Assembly (NCBI RefSeq): GCF_030403745.1
Contig: NZ_JAQMWP010000001.1
Location: forward strand, 1 to 64,000
Origin: Streptomyces sp. S.PB5
Lineage (GTDB): Bacteria > Actinomycetota > Actinomycetes > Streptomycetales > Streptomycetaceae
Reading direction: 5' to 3'
Length of the DNA stretch: 64,000 bases
In this document: one piece after another, positions 51,114 through 59,082 of the stretch
Numbering within the stretch: the stretch's first letter is position 1
Layout: every line of letters starts with the position of its first letter
Program-made: the position numbers and the translations under genes
Notes under the pieces: model-generated
Told to the model about the DNA's origin: nothing
What the model saw: only the letters and a program-made list of their open reading frames with translations
Database searches by the model: none

Positions 51114-51881
51114 ATGTCGCGGAACGGACAGTACGGCCCCCACCCTTCGGCCGGCACCGCGGTCTTCGTCGGTCACTTCGCGATGCCGCGCGGCAGTGTC
51201 TTCCGCTGGCACTGGCACGCGTTCCATCAACTCGCCTGGTCCGCGCAGGGGTTGCTGAGAGTCCGCAGCGCGCAGGGGGTGTGGCTGCTGCCGCCCTCCC
51301 TCGCCCTGTGGATCCCGGCCGGCGTCCGGCACGCCACCGAGTCGGAGGGCGACGCCGTCATGCGCAGTCCCTACGTCGACCCGGAGTGCTGCCCGCACAT
51401 CCGCTGGAGCGAGCCGACGGTCGTCGCGGTGACCGCGCTGCTGCGCGCGCTCATCGACCACCTGGTACGAACCGACCTGGCGCCGCAGGTCCGTTCGCGC
51501 GCCGAGGGGGTGCTGCTCGACGAACTGCGCCCGGTGCCGGTGACCAGCATCTCGGTGCCCGCGCCCCGCGATCCGCGCGCCCTTGCCGTGGCCGAGGCGC
51601 TGACGGCAGACCCGGCCGACGGGCGCCCGCTGGCCGACTGGGGCCGCCAAGTCGGCGCGAGCGCACGGACGTTGGCCCGTCTCTTCGTCGCCGAGACGGG
51701 CCTCGCCTTCGGGCAGTGGCGGGAACGGCTGCGCATGCAGGCCGCGATGCCGCACCTCGCGGCGGGCCTCCCGGTCGAACCGGTGGCCCACCGCGTCGGC
51801 TACGCCTCCGCCAGCTCCTTCACCGCCGCGTTCCATCGCGTGGTGGGCGTGACGCCCAGGCAGTACTTTCCGGTCAACTGA
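51114..51881 (+). CDS. AraC family transcriptional regulator
   Basis: This protein has 255 residues from ATG 51114 (MSRNGQYGPHPSAGTAVFVGHF). The N-terminal cupin has WHWHAFHQLAWSAQGLLRVRSAQGVWLLPPSLALWIPAGVRHAT with the HxHxxxQ pattern of AraC_binding domains. The C-terminal double HTH is RPLADWGRQVGASARTLARLFVAETGLAFGQWRERLRMQAAMPHLAAGLPVEPVAHRVGYASASSFTAAFHRVVGVTPRQYF. It may control the divergent methyltransferase. The ligand is unknown. It is convergent with the beta-lactamase gene, with only 6 bp between the stops. Confidence 0.92.
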   Translation: MSRNGQYGPHPSAGTAVFVGHFAMPRGSVFRWHWHAFHQLAWSAQGLLRVRSAQGVWLLPPSLALWIPAGVRHATESEGDAVMRSPYVDPECCPHIRWSEPTVVAVTALLRALIDHLVRTDLAPQVRSRAEGVLLDELRPVPVTSISVPAPRDPRALAVAEALTADPADGRPLADWGRQVGASARTLARLFVAETGLAFGQWRERLRMQAAMPHLAAGLPVEPVAHRVGYASASSFTAAFHRVVGVTPRQYFPVN

Positions 51882-51887
51882 GCTCGG

Positions 51888-52763
51888 TCAGCTGAGCACT
51901 TCGGCCAGCGCCTTGGCCGCCTCGGCGACCAACACGTCGTCGCGGGCTGCGTCCTGCTCGGGCTTCGTCGTGAGGAGGGACAGCACCAGTGGGGTGCCGT
52001 CCGGGGTCCAGGCGATACCCACGTTGTTGTTGGTGCCGTAGGAACCGCCGCCCGTCTTGTCGGCGACCGTCCAGGTCTTCGGCAGACCGGCGCGCAGACG
52101 GGTGCCGCTCGTGGTGTTGTTCAGCAGCCAGTGGGTGAGAAGCCCGCGGTCGGGGCGGTTCAGGGCGTCGCCGAGTACCAGCCGGCCGTACGTCCTGCCG
52201 ATCGCGTACGGGCTCGTCGTGTCCGTGATCCGCCACGGTTCCGCCGAGTTGAGCTCGGTCTCCCAGCGGTCCAGGCGGGTCACCGGGTCGCCGAGAGAGC
52301 GGGCGAAGCGGGTGATCGCGGTGGGGCCGCCGAGTTCGCGGAGCAGGAGGTTGCCGGCGCCGTTGTCGCTGAAGGTGATGGCCACCTCGGCGAGTTCGGC
52401 GACGGTCATGCCGTCGGCGACATGCTCCAGGGTCTTGTCGGAGCCGGTCTTCGGCAGGTCGTCCGCCGTGTAGTGGATCCGGCGGGACAGGAACTCGCCG
52501 TTGTCGTCCAGGTCGCGCAGTACGGCCGCGGAGGCGAGGGTCTTGAACAGCGAGCACATCGGGAACAGTTCGTCGGCGCGGTGCCGGACGGTGCGGCCGG
52601 TGGCGAGGTTACGGGCGAACACGCCGAGGCGGGCGCCGTGTTGCTGCTCCAGTTCACGGAGGCGGGGGGTGACGCCGTCCTCATGGGCCGAGGCGGCGTG
52701 GGCGGGGGCGGCCGCCACGAGGGTGGCAGCCGAGGCGGCGAGGAATGTGCGTCGGGCTAAGAT
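51888..52763 (-). CDS. bla: Class A beta-lactamase with Tat signal
   Basis: This class A serine beta-lactamase has about 291 residues. Active-site elements are MCSLFKTLAS (SxxK, about residues 71-74), FSDNGAGNLLL (SDN), RWETELNSA (Glu166 region) and VADKTGGGSYGT (KTG). LARRTFLAASAATLVAAAPAHA is a twin-arginine signal peptide. The start is unusual. AAGGAG (complement of 52770-52775) is followed after six bases by ATC (complement of 52761-52763), with no ATG, GTG or TTG at that place. The only standard start in frame, TTG 52938-52940, would add about 60 residues made of 17-bp tandem repeats. An ATC start is my choice, without proof. It confers beta-lactam hydrolysis outside the membrane. Confidence 0.88.
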   Translation of the reverse strand: MLARRTFLAASAATLVAAAPAHAASAHEDGVTPRLRELEQQHGARLGVFARNLATGRTVRHRADELFPMCSLFKTLASAAVLRDLDDNGEFLSRRIHYTADDLPKTGSDKTLEHVADGMTVAELAEVAITFSDNGAGNLLLRELGGPTAITRFARSLGDPVTRLDRWETELNSAEPWRITDTTSPYAIGRTYGRLVLGDALNRPDRGLLTHWLLNNTTSGTRLRAGLPKTWTVADKTGGGSYGTNNNVGIAWTPDGTPLVLSLLTTKPEQDAARDDVLVAEAAKALAEVLS

Positions 52764-52772
52764 CGCGCTCTC

Positions 52773-52838
52773 CTTCGGTAGGTCGACCTCTTCGGTAGGC
52801 CGACTTCTTCGGTAGATCGACTTCTCAGTAGATCGACG
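52773..52838. repeat. 17-bp tandem repeats upstream of the beta-lactamase
   Basis: Four units with GTAGATCGAC-type cores begin at about 52773, 52790, 52807 and 52824 (period 17, 17 and 16). They sit between the beta-lactamase ribosome-binding site and the divergent gene. They could be regulator sites or slippage products. Confidence 0.85.
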
Positions 52839-52917
52839 CCGGATCGCATTCCTTGGTTGCGCGGCCGTAGACCATCGGCGGACGGTGGTGCGGGACAGCG
52901 CTCGGCAGAGTGGCCGT

Positions 52918-54093
52918 ATGGAGAAGACCAAAGGGATCAACCGGGCGCAGTTCCTGGCCGGGGCGGCGGCGGTCGGGGCGGCGGGGGCGCTGCTGCCGGC
53001 GTGCGGGGCGGCCGCGAAGGCGCGGGACGAGGGGGCCGGCCAGGGGCGGGACCGGCAGAGCCCCGGCCGGGGACTGACCCGGCGCGGGATCGTCTACACC
53101 GTCGGAGCCGGGGAGACACCGGCCACCGCGTGGCGCGCCGACCGGATGCGGGCGGACCTCCGTGCCCTCCGCGACGACCTGCACGCCGACACCGTCGACG
53201 TCACCGGCGAGGGCGTCGAACGCCTCACCGCCACCGCCGCCGAGGCGGCCGAACTCGGGCTGCACGTCTGGCTCCAGCCCACCCTCGGGGACGTCCCGGA
53301 GCGGGAGATCCTCGACCACCTCGCGGAGACCGGCCGGTTCGCGGAACGGCTGCGCCGGCAGGGAGCGAGTGTCGAGCTCAGCGTGGGCTGCGAGTTCTGG
53401 CTGTTCGTGCCGGGGATCATCCCGGGGGAGACCGTCCTCGAGCGCATCGCCAACCTCCAGAGCGGGAACGTCGACTGGGCGAGGACGCAGCGCCGCCTGT
53501 CCCGCTTCACGGCGAAGGCGGCGGCACTCGGACGGAAGGTCTTCCACGGCCGGCTGAGTTACGCCTCCGCCCCCGAGATCGACAACGTCGACTGGAGCCT
53601 CTTCGACGTCGTCGGCATCGACTACTACTCCTACTTCCCCCGACGCGCCGACTACGTACGGGAGTTGAGACAGCACCTCCGCTGGGGCAAGCCCGTCACC
53701 ATCACCGAGTTCGGCACCTGCACCTTCCGAGGCGCCCCCGAGGCGGGCGGCATGGGCTGGGACATCGTCGACTACGACAAGACCCCGCCGGAGATCAAGG
53801 GGAACCCGCTCCCGGTCCGCAGCGAACGCACCCAAGCCGCCTATCTCACCGATCTGTTGGACGTCTTCGAGTCGATGAACCTCTACGCGGCCATGGTCTT
53901 CGAGTTCCTCACCGCCGACGCCCCGCACCGCCCCGGCGACCCCCGCCACGACCTCGACATGGCGAGCTACGGCATCGCCAAGGCGATCCAGGACCGCCCC
54001 GGCGACCCGGACACGGGGTGGCACTGGGAGCCGAAGGAGGCCTTCCACGCGGTGGCGCGGGCCTACGGCAGGGCGGCGGACCGGCGCCGGTAG
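52918..54093 (+). CDS. Lipoprotein with TIM-barrel-like (glycosidase-like) fold, unknown function
   Basis: This protein has 391 residues from ATG 52918 (MEKTKGINRAQFLAGAAAVG). GTG 52885 is less likely. The N-terminus has a hydrophobic core ending LLPACG, a lipobox-like LPAC, so it is exported and lipid-anchored. The body shows the strand-helix rhythm of a TIM barrel: LGLHVWLQPTLGD, VELSVGCEFWLFVPGII, WSLFDVVGIDYYSYFP, KPVTITEFGTCTFRG. It has carboxylates at strand ends (CEFW, TEFG), as in clan-A glycosidases. Homologues are often labelled abortive phage infection protein, a name I cannot support from the sequence. It is divergent from the beta-lactamase. Confidence 0.8.
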   Translation: MEKTKGINRAQFLAGAAAVGAAGALLPACGAAAKARDEGAGQGRDRQSPGRGLTRRGIVYTVGAGETPATAWRADRMRADLRALRDDLHADTVDVTGEGVERLTATAAEAAELGLHVWLQPTLGDVPEREILDHLAETGRFAERLRRQGASVELSVGCEFWLFVPGIIPGETVLERIANLQSGNVDWARTQRRLSRFTAKAAALGRKVFHGRLSYASAPEIDNVDWSLFDVVGIDYYSYFPRRADYVRELRQHLRWGKPVTITEFGTCTFRGAPEAGGMGWDIVDYDKTPPEIKGNPLPVRSERTQAAYLTDLLDVFESMNLYAAMVFEFLTADAPHRPGDPRHDLDMASYGIAKAIQDRPGDPDTGWHWEPKEAFHAVARAYGRAADRRR

Positions 54094-54130
54094 GCGGATG
54101 AGCGCCGGTAGGTGTCAGCGGCAGTAGGCG

Positions 54131-55603
54131 TCAGCGGCAGTAGGTGTCGACGGCGGGGCGCTCACCCGTGGCGAGAAACCTCGACACGGTCTCGTCCCCG
54201 CATGCGTTGCCGTTGCGGAGATAGGACCCATGGCCTGTGGCGTCCACAGTGACCATGACAGCACGCCGACCGAGGGCCGCGCGGAGCTTCAGGGCGCCGC
54301 TCACGGGGGTGGCGACGTCCCGTTCGTTCTGCACGAGCAGGATGTTCGACGGCCCTCGGTCGGTGACCCGTACCGGCGGCTCCTGCGGAGCGTAGGGCCA
54401 GGCGGCGCAGAGCATCGCGTTGCGCGGCATGCCGGCGGTGAGCGGGTACTTGGCCCGGCTCTCGGCGACGCCCTTCTCGTACACGGCGGCGTCCTTCGGC
54501 CACGCGGCGTCGTTGCAGATGGTGGCGGCGCCGACCGCGGCCCCGTTCTGGAGGACGGCCTCCGGCGGCGCGGCGGGTGCGGTCGGCACCGTGCCCTGCT
54601 GCGCCGACAGCATCAACTTGGCCAGGGTCGGGTAGTTGTCGGTGTCGTAGAGGCTGTCCAGCATGGTCTGGCGCAGCACATTCCCGTTCAGTTCCGCCGG
54701 GTTGGCGCCGGGCCAGGGGATCGGTTCGCGGTCGAGGCGGGCGGCGAGACGGAGGAAGAGCCCGCGCACCTCGGCGGGCGTGGCGGCCACGCGGTCCGGA
54801 TTGCCGGACGCGGAGGCCCACTTGGCGAACTCGGGGAAGTTGTCCTCGACGCCGACCTCGTACACCTGGAGCCATGCGCGCTCCGCACGGACCGGGTCCG
54901 GGTTGTCGTTGCTGTCCAGCACGAAGCGGTCGGTGCGCCGCGGGAACATCTCGGCGTAGGCGGCGCCGACATACGTGCCGTACGAGACGCCCCACGCCGA
55001 CACCCTGCGCTCGCCGAGCGCGACCCGCAGCCGGTCGAGGTCACGGGCGTTGTTCTTGGTGCTGATGTGCCGGATCAGTTCACCGCCGTTGCGCGCGCAG
55101 GCGTCCGACATGCGCTGGGCGGTCGCCATGTTCTCGGCGACGGAGCCGTCCGGGGTGGGCCAGGGGCGCGATCTGGTGGGAGCGAGGTCGGCGTGCTCCA
55201 GGCCGCAGCTGACCGAGGTGGACGGGGCGAGCCCGCGCGGTGCGAACCCGATCAGGTCGTAGGCGTCCCGTACCTCCTGCGGCAGCTTCTGCCCTTTCCC
55301 CGACGGGTCGTTGAGGCTGGTCCCGCCGGGCCCGCCGGGGATGAGGAACAGCGCCCCACGCCGAGCGCCCGGGTTCTCGCTCGGAATCCGGGAGACGGCG
55401 ATCTCGATCTTCCGGCCGCCGGGGTCGGCGTAATCCATGGGGACTTCGAGGGTGGCGCACTGCTGACGGGGGTCGAGAGCGGAGCCGGCGCACTGCTTCC
55501 AGTCCAGGGCCGGCTCGGCGGCCGTCGCGGTGAGGGGCGTGAGGGCGCCGAGGACGATGCCGGAGGCGGCGGCGATCAGGGCGAGGCGTTTCGTGGTCGG
55601 CTT
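54131..55603 (-). CDS. Secreted tripeptidyl-aminopeptidase-like alpha/beta hydrolase
   Basis: This protein has 490 residues from ATG 55601-55603 (MKPTTKRLALIAAASGIVLGALTPLTATAAEP), which opens with a Sec signal peptide ending TATA-AEP. The hydrolase fold has the oxyanion LFLIPGGPGGTSLND, nucleophile AWGVSYGTYVGAAYAEMFPRRTDRFVLDSNDNP (GxSxG), and the TAP-like C-terminal domain. There NILLVQNERDVATPVSGALKLRAALG supplies the Asp and ATGHGSYLRNGNACGDETVSRFLATGERP supplies the His. This matches the Streptomyces Tap/SlpD-SlpE family of mycelium-associated or secreted exopeptidases. Extracellular peptide use fits, but the specificity is unproven. Confidence 0.92.
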   Translation of the reverse strand, partial: KPTTKRLALIAAASGIVLGALTPLTATAAEPALDWKQCAGSALDPRQQCATLEVPMDYADPGGRKIEIAVSRIPSENPGARRGALFLIPGGPGGTSLNDPSGKGQKLPQEVRDAYDLIGFAPRGLAPSTSVSCGLEHADLAPTRSRPWPTPDGSVAENMATAQRMSDACARNGGELIRHISTKNNARDLDRLRVALGERRVSAWGVSYGTYVGAAYAEMFPRRTDRFVLDSNDNPDPVRAERAWLQVYEVGVEDNFPEFAKWASASGNPDRVAATPAEVRGLFLRLAARLDREPIPWPGANPAELNGNVLRQTMLDSLYDTDNYPTLAKLMLSAQQGTVPTAPAAPPEAVLQNGAAVGAATICNDAAWPKDAAVYEKGVAESRAKYPLTAGMPRNAMLCAAWPYAPQEPPVRVTDRGPSNILLVQNERDVATPVSGALKLRAALGRRAVMVTVDATGHGSYLRNGNACGDETVSRFLATGERPAVDTYCR

Positions 55604-55841
55604 CATGGGAACGAGCCTCGCGGATCTTCGACGCGGACCCCATCCGGTCAACTGCCCTGTAGAACCGGGGGTTTACCCCCGCCCCACGGGGGTGCGGGCC
55701 GTGTTGATCAACTGGGCGAGGGCGGGGAAGCCGTCGAGGGCATCGACTACGCCGCGCAGACCTGTCAATTACCGGCCTGCTTCAGCCGTTCTGCCACCAG
55801 GTCGCCCTCGGCGCGCTGTGGCGTGTCGTGCCGGGCCGCCC

Positions 55842-56117
55842 CTAACCGAGCGTCTGCCCCCGCACGAACGCGCCCCAGGCCGCCGCACCGACCACGAGGA
55901 CGGGCCCGTCCACAACCTTGCTGTCCCGGACGGGCACGACACCGGGGAAGCCGTCGGCGACCTCGACGCAGCTGCCGCCTTCGCCATTGCTGTAACTGCT
56001 CTTGCGCCAGCGGGCGGCGCCGGGGAAGTCGTACGCGGCCTCGACGCAGTCGCCGCCCTCGCCGTTGCTGTAACTGCTCTTGCGCCAGCTGGCGTTGCTC
56101 AGGTCGTACTCGCGCAT
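55842..56117 (-). CDS. DUF397 protein with a duplicated core motif
   Basis: This 91-residue protein starts at ATG 56115-56117 (MREYDLSNASWRKSSYSNGE). DUF397 proteins normally contain one WRKSSYSNGEGGxCVEVA unit. Here it occurs twice, because a 26-codon segment is tandemly duplicated (period 78 bp). The end, PVRDSKVVDGPVLVVGAAAWGAFV, is the usual DUF397 C-terminus. The gene overlaps the 3' end of the XRE regulator by 19 bp. Such XRE-DUF397 pairs (Scr1/Scr2 of S. coelicolor) are toxin-antitoxin-like and affect antibiotic production in that species. Confidence 0.93.
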   Translation of the reverse strand: MREYDLSNASWRKSSYSNGEGGDCVEAAYDFPGAARWRKSSYSNGEGGSCVEVADGFPGVVPVRDSKVVDGPVLVVGAAAWGAFVRGQTLG

Positions 56118-56932
56118 CGTCTGAAGTCCTCCGCCGCCGACTCGACCAGGGTCAGGGACGCCTCCGGCGACAGTGCGGCGACCCTGAGCAGATCGTATGC
56201 GCGCTGCGCTCGCTTCACCACAGCCGGATCGTCGACCAACGTCCCCGAAAACGACGTCTCTGTATAGGCGACCGGCGGGGCATCGTCGAACTCCATTAGC
56301 TGCAACATCCCCGCCATTGACGCGAATGCCCCGGCCGCGTACGGGATCACCGTCACGCACGCCGTGCGTTCCCGCATCAGCCTCGCGACGCACTCCAGTT
56401 GCTCGGCCATCGCGGCCGGGCCGCCGACCGGGATGCGGAGGACGTTCTCGTGCAGCACTACCCAATACTCGGGCCTTGTAGCGTCCTTGAGGATGTGCGC
56501 CCGTTCCAGGCGACCCGTAACCTTCTCCTCGACGTACTCGTCCGTGACAAACGGGTTGGCCGCGATGGTGACTGCCCTTGCGTACGCCGCCGTCTGCAAC
56601 AGACCCGGCGCCACAGAGGGCGCGAACTCACAGATCCTGGTTGCCAGCCGCTCCAGCTCGACGACCTCCGCGAAGTAATCCGCGTACCGCCTGTCATCGA
56701 TCAGCTTCCTGCACAACCGCTCGAAAATACCGTCGGTTTGCAGTGCCTCATCAATCCGCTGGGCGATATCCAGCTGAGGTTTTCGAATCGCCTGCTCGAA
56801 CTGCCCGATATAAGCGCCCGACACAAAGACGAGTGCCCCCAGTTCCACCTGGGTGATTCCGGCATCCTCGCGGCGCCTCTTCAGCTCCGCTCCGAAGAAC
56901 TCCCAGACCGCCTGCCGCGAACCGTTGGCCAT
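56099..56932 (-). CDS. XRE regulator, Scr1-like antitoxin family (DUF5753)
   Basis: This 277-residue protein starts MANGSRQAVWEFFGAELKRRREDAG. The HTH is AGITQVELGALVFVSGAYIGQFEQAIRKP (about residues 24-52). The C-terminal DUF5753 part has EFAPSVAPGLLQTAAYARAV, VTGRLERAHIL, YWVVLHENVLRIPVGG and VIPYAAGAFASMAGMLQLMEF, the conserved core of this actinobacterial family. It is coupled to the DUF397 gene and divergent from two small genes. An inverted repeat TGTGCT-N15-AGCACA near 56945-56971, just upstream, is a candidate operator. Confidence 0.92.
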   Translation of the reverse strand: MANGSRQAVWEFFGAELKRRREDAGITQVELGALVFVSGAYIGQFEQAIRKPQLDIAQRIDEALQTDGIFERLCRKLIDDRRYADYFAEVVELERLATRICEFAPSVAPGLLQTAAYARAVTIAANPFVTDEYVEEKVTGRLERAHILKDATRPEYWVVLHENVLRIPVGGPAAMAEQLECVARLMRERTACVTVIPYAAGAFASMAGMLQLMEFDDAPPVAYTETSFSGTLVDDPAVVKRAQRAYDLLRVAALSPEASLTLVESAAEDFRRCASTT

Positions 56933-56944
56933 GGCCAACCCCCT

Positions 56945-56971
56945 TGTGCTGCCCGGTATTTGTAGAGCACA
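56945..56971. promoter_or_regulatory. Candidate operator in the XRE/small-gene divergent region
   Basis: TGTGCT and AGCACA half sites are separated by 15 nt between the XRE start and the small-gene start. This is a typical place for autoregulation. Assignment to the XRE protein is inference. Confidence 0.35.
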
Positions 56972-57046
56972 GACTCCTGCCGAGTGTAGAGGCCGAGCGA
57001 CACACTGGAGAGGAAAAGCGTGAAACCCGCATAGGAGGGGAGTCAG

Positions 57047-57253
57047 GTGACGGCACACCATTCGGCGCTCTGTGTCGAAGAAGCGGAGGCAGCAGTGAAG
57101 GAATTGCGGGAAGTGTTGGAGAGGGCAGGAATTACCCTCCCGACACTCCGGATCGATCCGGCGAGTCTTGCGAGGGAAGCCCCGTGCCCGCTCATCGAAT
57201 TGGGCCGCTGTTCCGTCGAAGCCGCGCAGCGACTCGCGGCGGTGCTGCGATGA
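57047..57253 (+). CDS. Small acidic protein beside the XRE-DUF397 pair
   Basis: This 68-residue protein starts at GTG 57047, with GGAGGGG at 57034-57040 as a good ribosome-binding site. The sequence is helical (EEAEAAVKELREVLERAGITLPTLRIDPASLAREAPCPLIELGRCSVEAAQRLAAVLR). It has a central loop with two Cys and a mostly hydrophobic C-terminal helix. No family is recognised. Its stop overlaps the start of the next small gene (ATGA), and it is divergent from the XRE regulator. A functional connection with the XRE/DUF397 genes is plausible because this gene is often found there in Streptomyces, as far as I recall. Confidence 0.78.
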   Translation: MTAHHSALCVEEAEAAVKELREVLERAGITLPTLRIDPASLAREAPCPLIELGRCSVEAAQRLAAVLR

Positions 57254-57465
57254 AGTTGCCCGTCGGGTCCTACGTCGTGGACACCCGCACCGGAAGGATC
57301 GGCATCGTCATGGGACATGAAGGACCGTACGTACAACTCAGACCGTACGGAGGGGGAAAGGAGTGGGACGCGGCCCCGGACACCGTCCGCCGGGCCACCC
57401 CCGCCGAGCGGCTCAGCGCGGCGACGGCGTATGCGAACGCCCGCAGCCGGGGCGAGGTGCCTTGA
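57250..57465 (+). CDS. Small beta-rich protein, unknown
   Basis: This 71-residue protein starts at ATG 57250 and overlaps the previous stop by 4 bp. VGSYVVDTRTGRIGIVMGHEGPYVQLRPYGGGKEWDA reads like a small beta-barrel (SH3-like/KOW-like). A short helix (TPAERLSAATAYANARSR) follows. Proteins with this motif recur next to XRE-DUF397 loci in Streptomyces. No function is known. Confidence 0.8.
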   Translation: MKLPVGSYVVDTRTGRIGIVMGHEGPYVQLRPYGGGKEWDAAPDTVRRATPAERLSAATAYANARSRGEVP

Positions 57466-57490
57466 CGCCGGTGTCGTAGGGTGCGGGCGC

Positions 57491-58129
57491 ATGGGCCTGT
57501 GGAACATACGGAGATGGACACAGCGGAAGCCGTGGCAGAGGGCGGAGAAGGCCACGAACCGCTGTCCCGTCGCGCTCACCACCCACCAACTCTGGATGGT
57601 GTCCCTCAGCGCCCCCGTCAGCCGGGACCGCGACGCCTTGCGGACCACCCTCTACCCGTTCACGCGGATCGACGACGACCGCGCCCGCCGCTGGCTGGCC
57701 GAGCAGTGGGAGATCACCTCGCGGGACGGGCTGGCCGCCCGGCTCGACGAACTGGCCGGCAGCGGGTACCGGGCGCGGGCCCAGCAGGTCCTCGGGGTCT
57801 CGCCGCTCGCCTGGGACGCGGCGCTGTACGTCGACATCTCGCGGCGCGGGTTCGCCTGCGGGCTGATCAGCGAGGGCGAGGCGTGGACCGCGCTGAAGAA
57901 CATCGTGCCGGCGGTGGTGTCGGCGTACGCCTCCTGGGAGGAGTACGCCGATCACTATCTGCTGGGGCGGAAGGTGTGGCGGGACCGGCTCACCGGTACA
58001 TCGGACGAACCCGCCCCGCAGGCCACCGCCGACGCCCATCTCCGCGCCCTCCTCGACCCCGCCAACCGGGCCAGTCCGTGGAACCTCGCCCCCTGGAGCA
58101 CCATCAGCCACCCGGACCGCGCACGCTGA
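57491..58129 (+). CDS. DUF1266 domain protein
   Basis: This protein has 212 residues from ATG 57491 (MGLWNIRRWTQRKPWQRAEK). The DUF1266 core is WEITSRDGLAARLDELAGSGYRARAQQ and ALYVDISRRGFACGLISEGEAWTALKNIVPAVVSAYASWEEYADHYLLGRKVWR. The latter contains the conserved A-x-D-x-x-R and W-x-x-Y/F positions. The function of the family is unknown. It lies 25 bp after the small beta-rich gene and 27 bp before the recO fragment. Confidence 0.88.
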   Translation: MGLWNIRRWTQRKPWQRAEKATNRCPVALTTHQLWMVSLSAPVSRDRDALRTTLYPFTRIDDDRARRWLAEQWEITSRDGLAARLDELAGSGYRARAQQVLGVSPLAWDAALYVDISRRGFACGLISEGEAWTALKNIVPAVVSAYASWEEYADHYLLGRKVWRDRLTGTSDEPAPQATADAHLRALLDPANRASPWNLAPWSTISHPDRAR

Positions 58130-58156
58130 CCCCCGCGCGTACGGGAGAATGAAGCC

Positions 58157-58306
58157 ATGACTCTGTTCCGCGACCACGGCATCGTGCTGCGCACCCGGAA
58201 GCCGGGTGCGGCGGACCGGATCATGCTGTGCCCGGCAGGGGGACACCGCCTTGAGCCCAGGCCGGAGAGCCCGGAGCGTCCGGAGAGCCCGGGGGGTGCG
58301 CGATGA
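58157..58306 (+). pseudogene. Truncated duplicate of the recO 5' end (49 codons, still open)
   Basis: ATG 58157 opens MTLFRDHGIVLRTRKPGAAD followed by RIMLC. RecO itself starts [22 protein letters not shown]. After about 24 codons the match ends and a Pro/Glu/Arg-rich stretch ([14 protein letters not shown]) leads to a TGA overlapping recO's ATG (ATGA). The duplicate has lost the rest of the OB fold and cannot act as RecO. It may still be translated and feed ribosomes into recO. Confidence 0.75.
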
Positions 58307-59052
58307 GTCTCTTCCGGGACGACGGCGTCGTCCTGCGCACCCAGAAGCTGGGTGAGGCGGACCGGATCATCACCATGCTCACCCGCGGCCACGGCCGGGT
58401 ACGGGCCGTGGCCCGTGGGGTCCGGCGGACCAAGTCCAAGTTCGGGGCGCGGCTCGAACCCTTCTCCCATGTCGACGTGCAGTTCTTCGCGCGCGGCAGC
58501 GAGCTGATCGGGCGCGGGCTGCCGCTGTGCACCCAGAGCGAGACCATCGCGGCGTACGGCAGCGGGATCGTCAGCGACTATGCGCGGTACACCGCCGGGA
58601 CGGCCATGCTGGAGACGGCCGAGCGGTTCACCGATCATGAAGGGGAGCCCGCCGTGCAGCAGTATCTGCTGCTCGTCGGCGCACTGCGGACGCTCTCCCG
58701 GGGTGAGCACGCCCCGCACCTCGTGCTGGACGCCTTCCTGCTGCGCTCCCTCGCCGTCAACGGCTACGCCCCGAGCTTCAGCGACTGCGCGAAGTGCGGA
58801 CTGCCCGGGCCGAACCGGTTCTTCTCGGTCGGCTCCGGAGGCTCCGTCTGCGTGGACTGCCGGGTGCCGGGGAGCGTCGTACCCTCGCCGCAGACCCTGG
58901 AACTCCTCGGCGCGCTGCTTACGGGAGACTGGGAGACGGCGGACGCGAGCGAGCCGCGGTACGTCCGGGAGGGCAGCGGGCTGGTGTCCGCCTACCTGCA
59001 CTGGCATCTGGAGCGCGGGCTCCGCTCGCTGCGGTACGTAGAGAAGACGTAG
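58303..59052 (+). CDS. recO: DNA repair protein RecO
   Basis: This 249-residue protein starts at ATG 58303. The N-terminal OB fold is [61 protein letters not shown] in segments. The zinc finger is formed by [14 protein letters not shown] and VCVDCRVPG (CxxC...CxxC). RecO brings RecR to single-strand-binding protein and helps load RecA in gap repair. It precedes uppS by 30 bp, as in S. coelicolor. A truncated 5' duplicate is fused just upstream by an ATGA overlap. Confidence 0.97.
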   Translation: MSLFRDDGVVLRTQKLGEADRIITMLTRGHGRVRAVARGVRRTKSKFGARLEPFSHVDVQFFARGSELIGRGLPLCTQSETIAAYGSGIVSDYARYTAGTAMLETAERFTDHEGEPAVQQYLLLVGALRTLSRGEHAPHLVLDAFLLRSLAVNGYAPSFSDCAKCGLPGPNRFFSVGSGGSVCVDCRVPGSVVPSPQTLELLGALLTGDWETADASEPRYVREGSGLVSAYLHWHLERGLRSLRYVEKT

Positions 59053-59082
59053 AGAAGCAAGCCTCAAGGAGACGAGAAGCAC

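Noticed and set aside
52918..54093. Naming the TIM-barrel-like lipoprotein an abortive infection protein
   Set aside because: That label is common for homologues but nothing in the sequence supports phage defence; an exported barrel with carboxylates at strand ends fits a glycosidase-like fold better.
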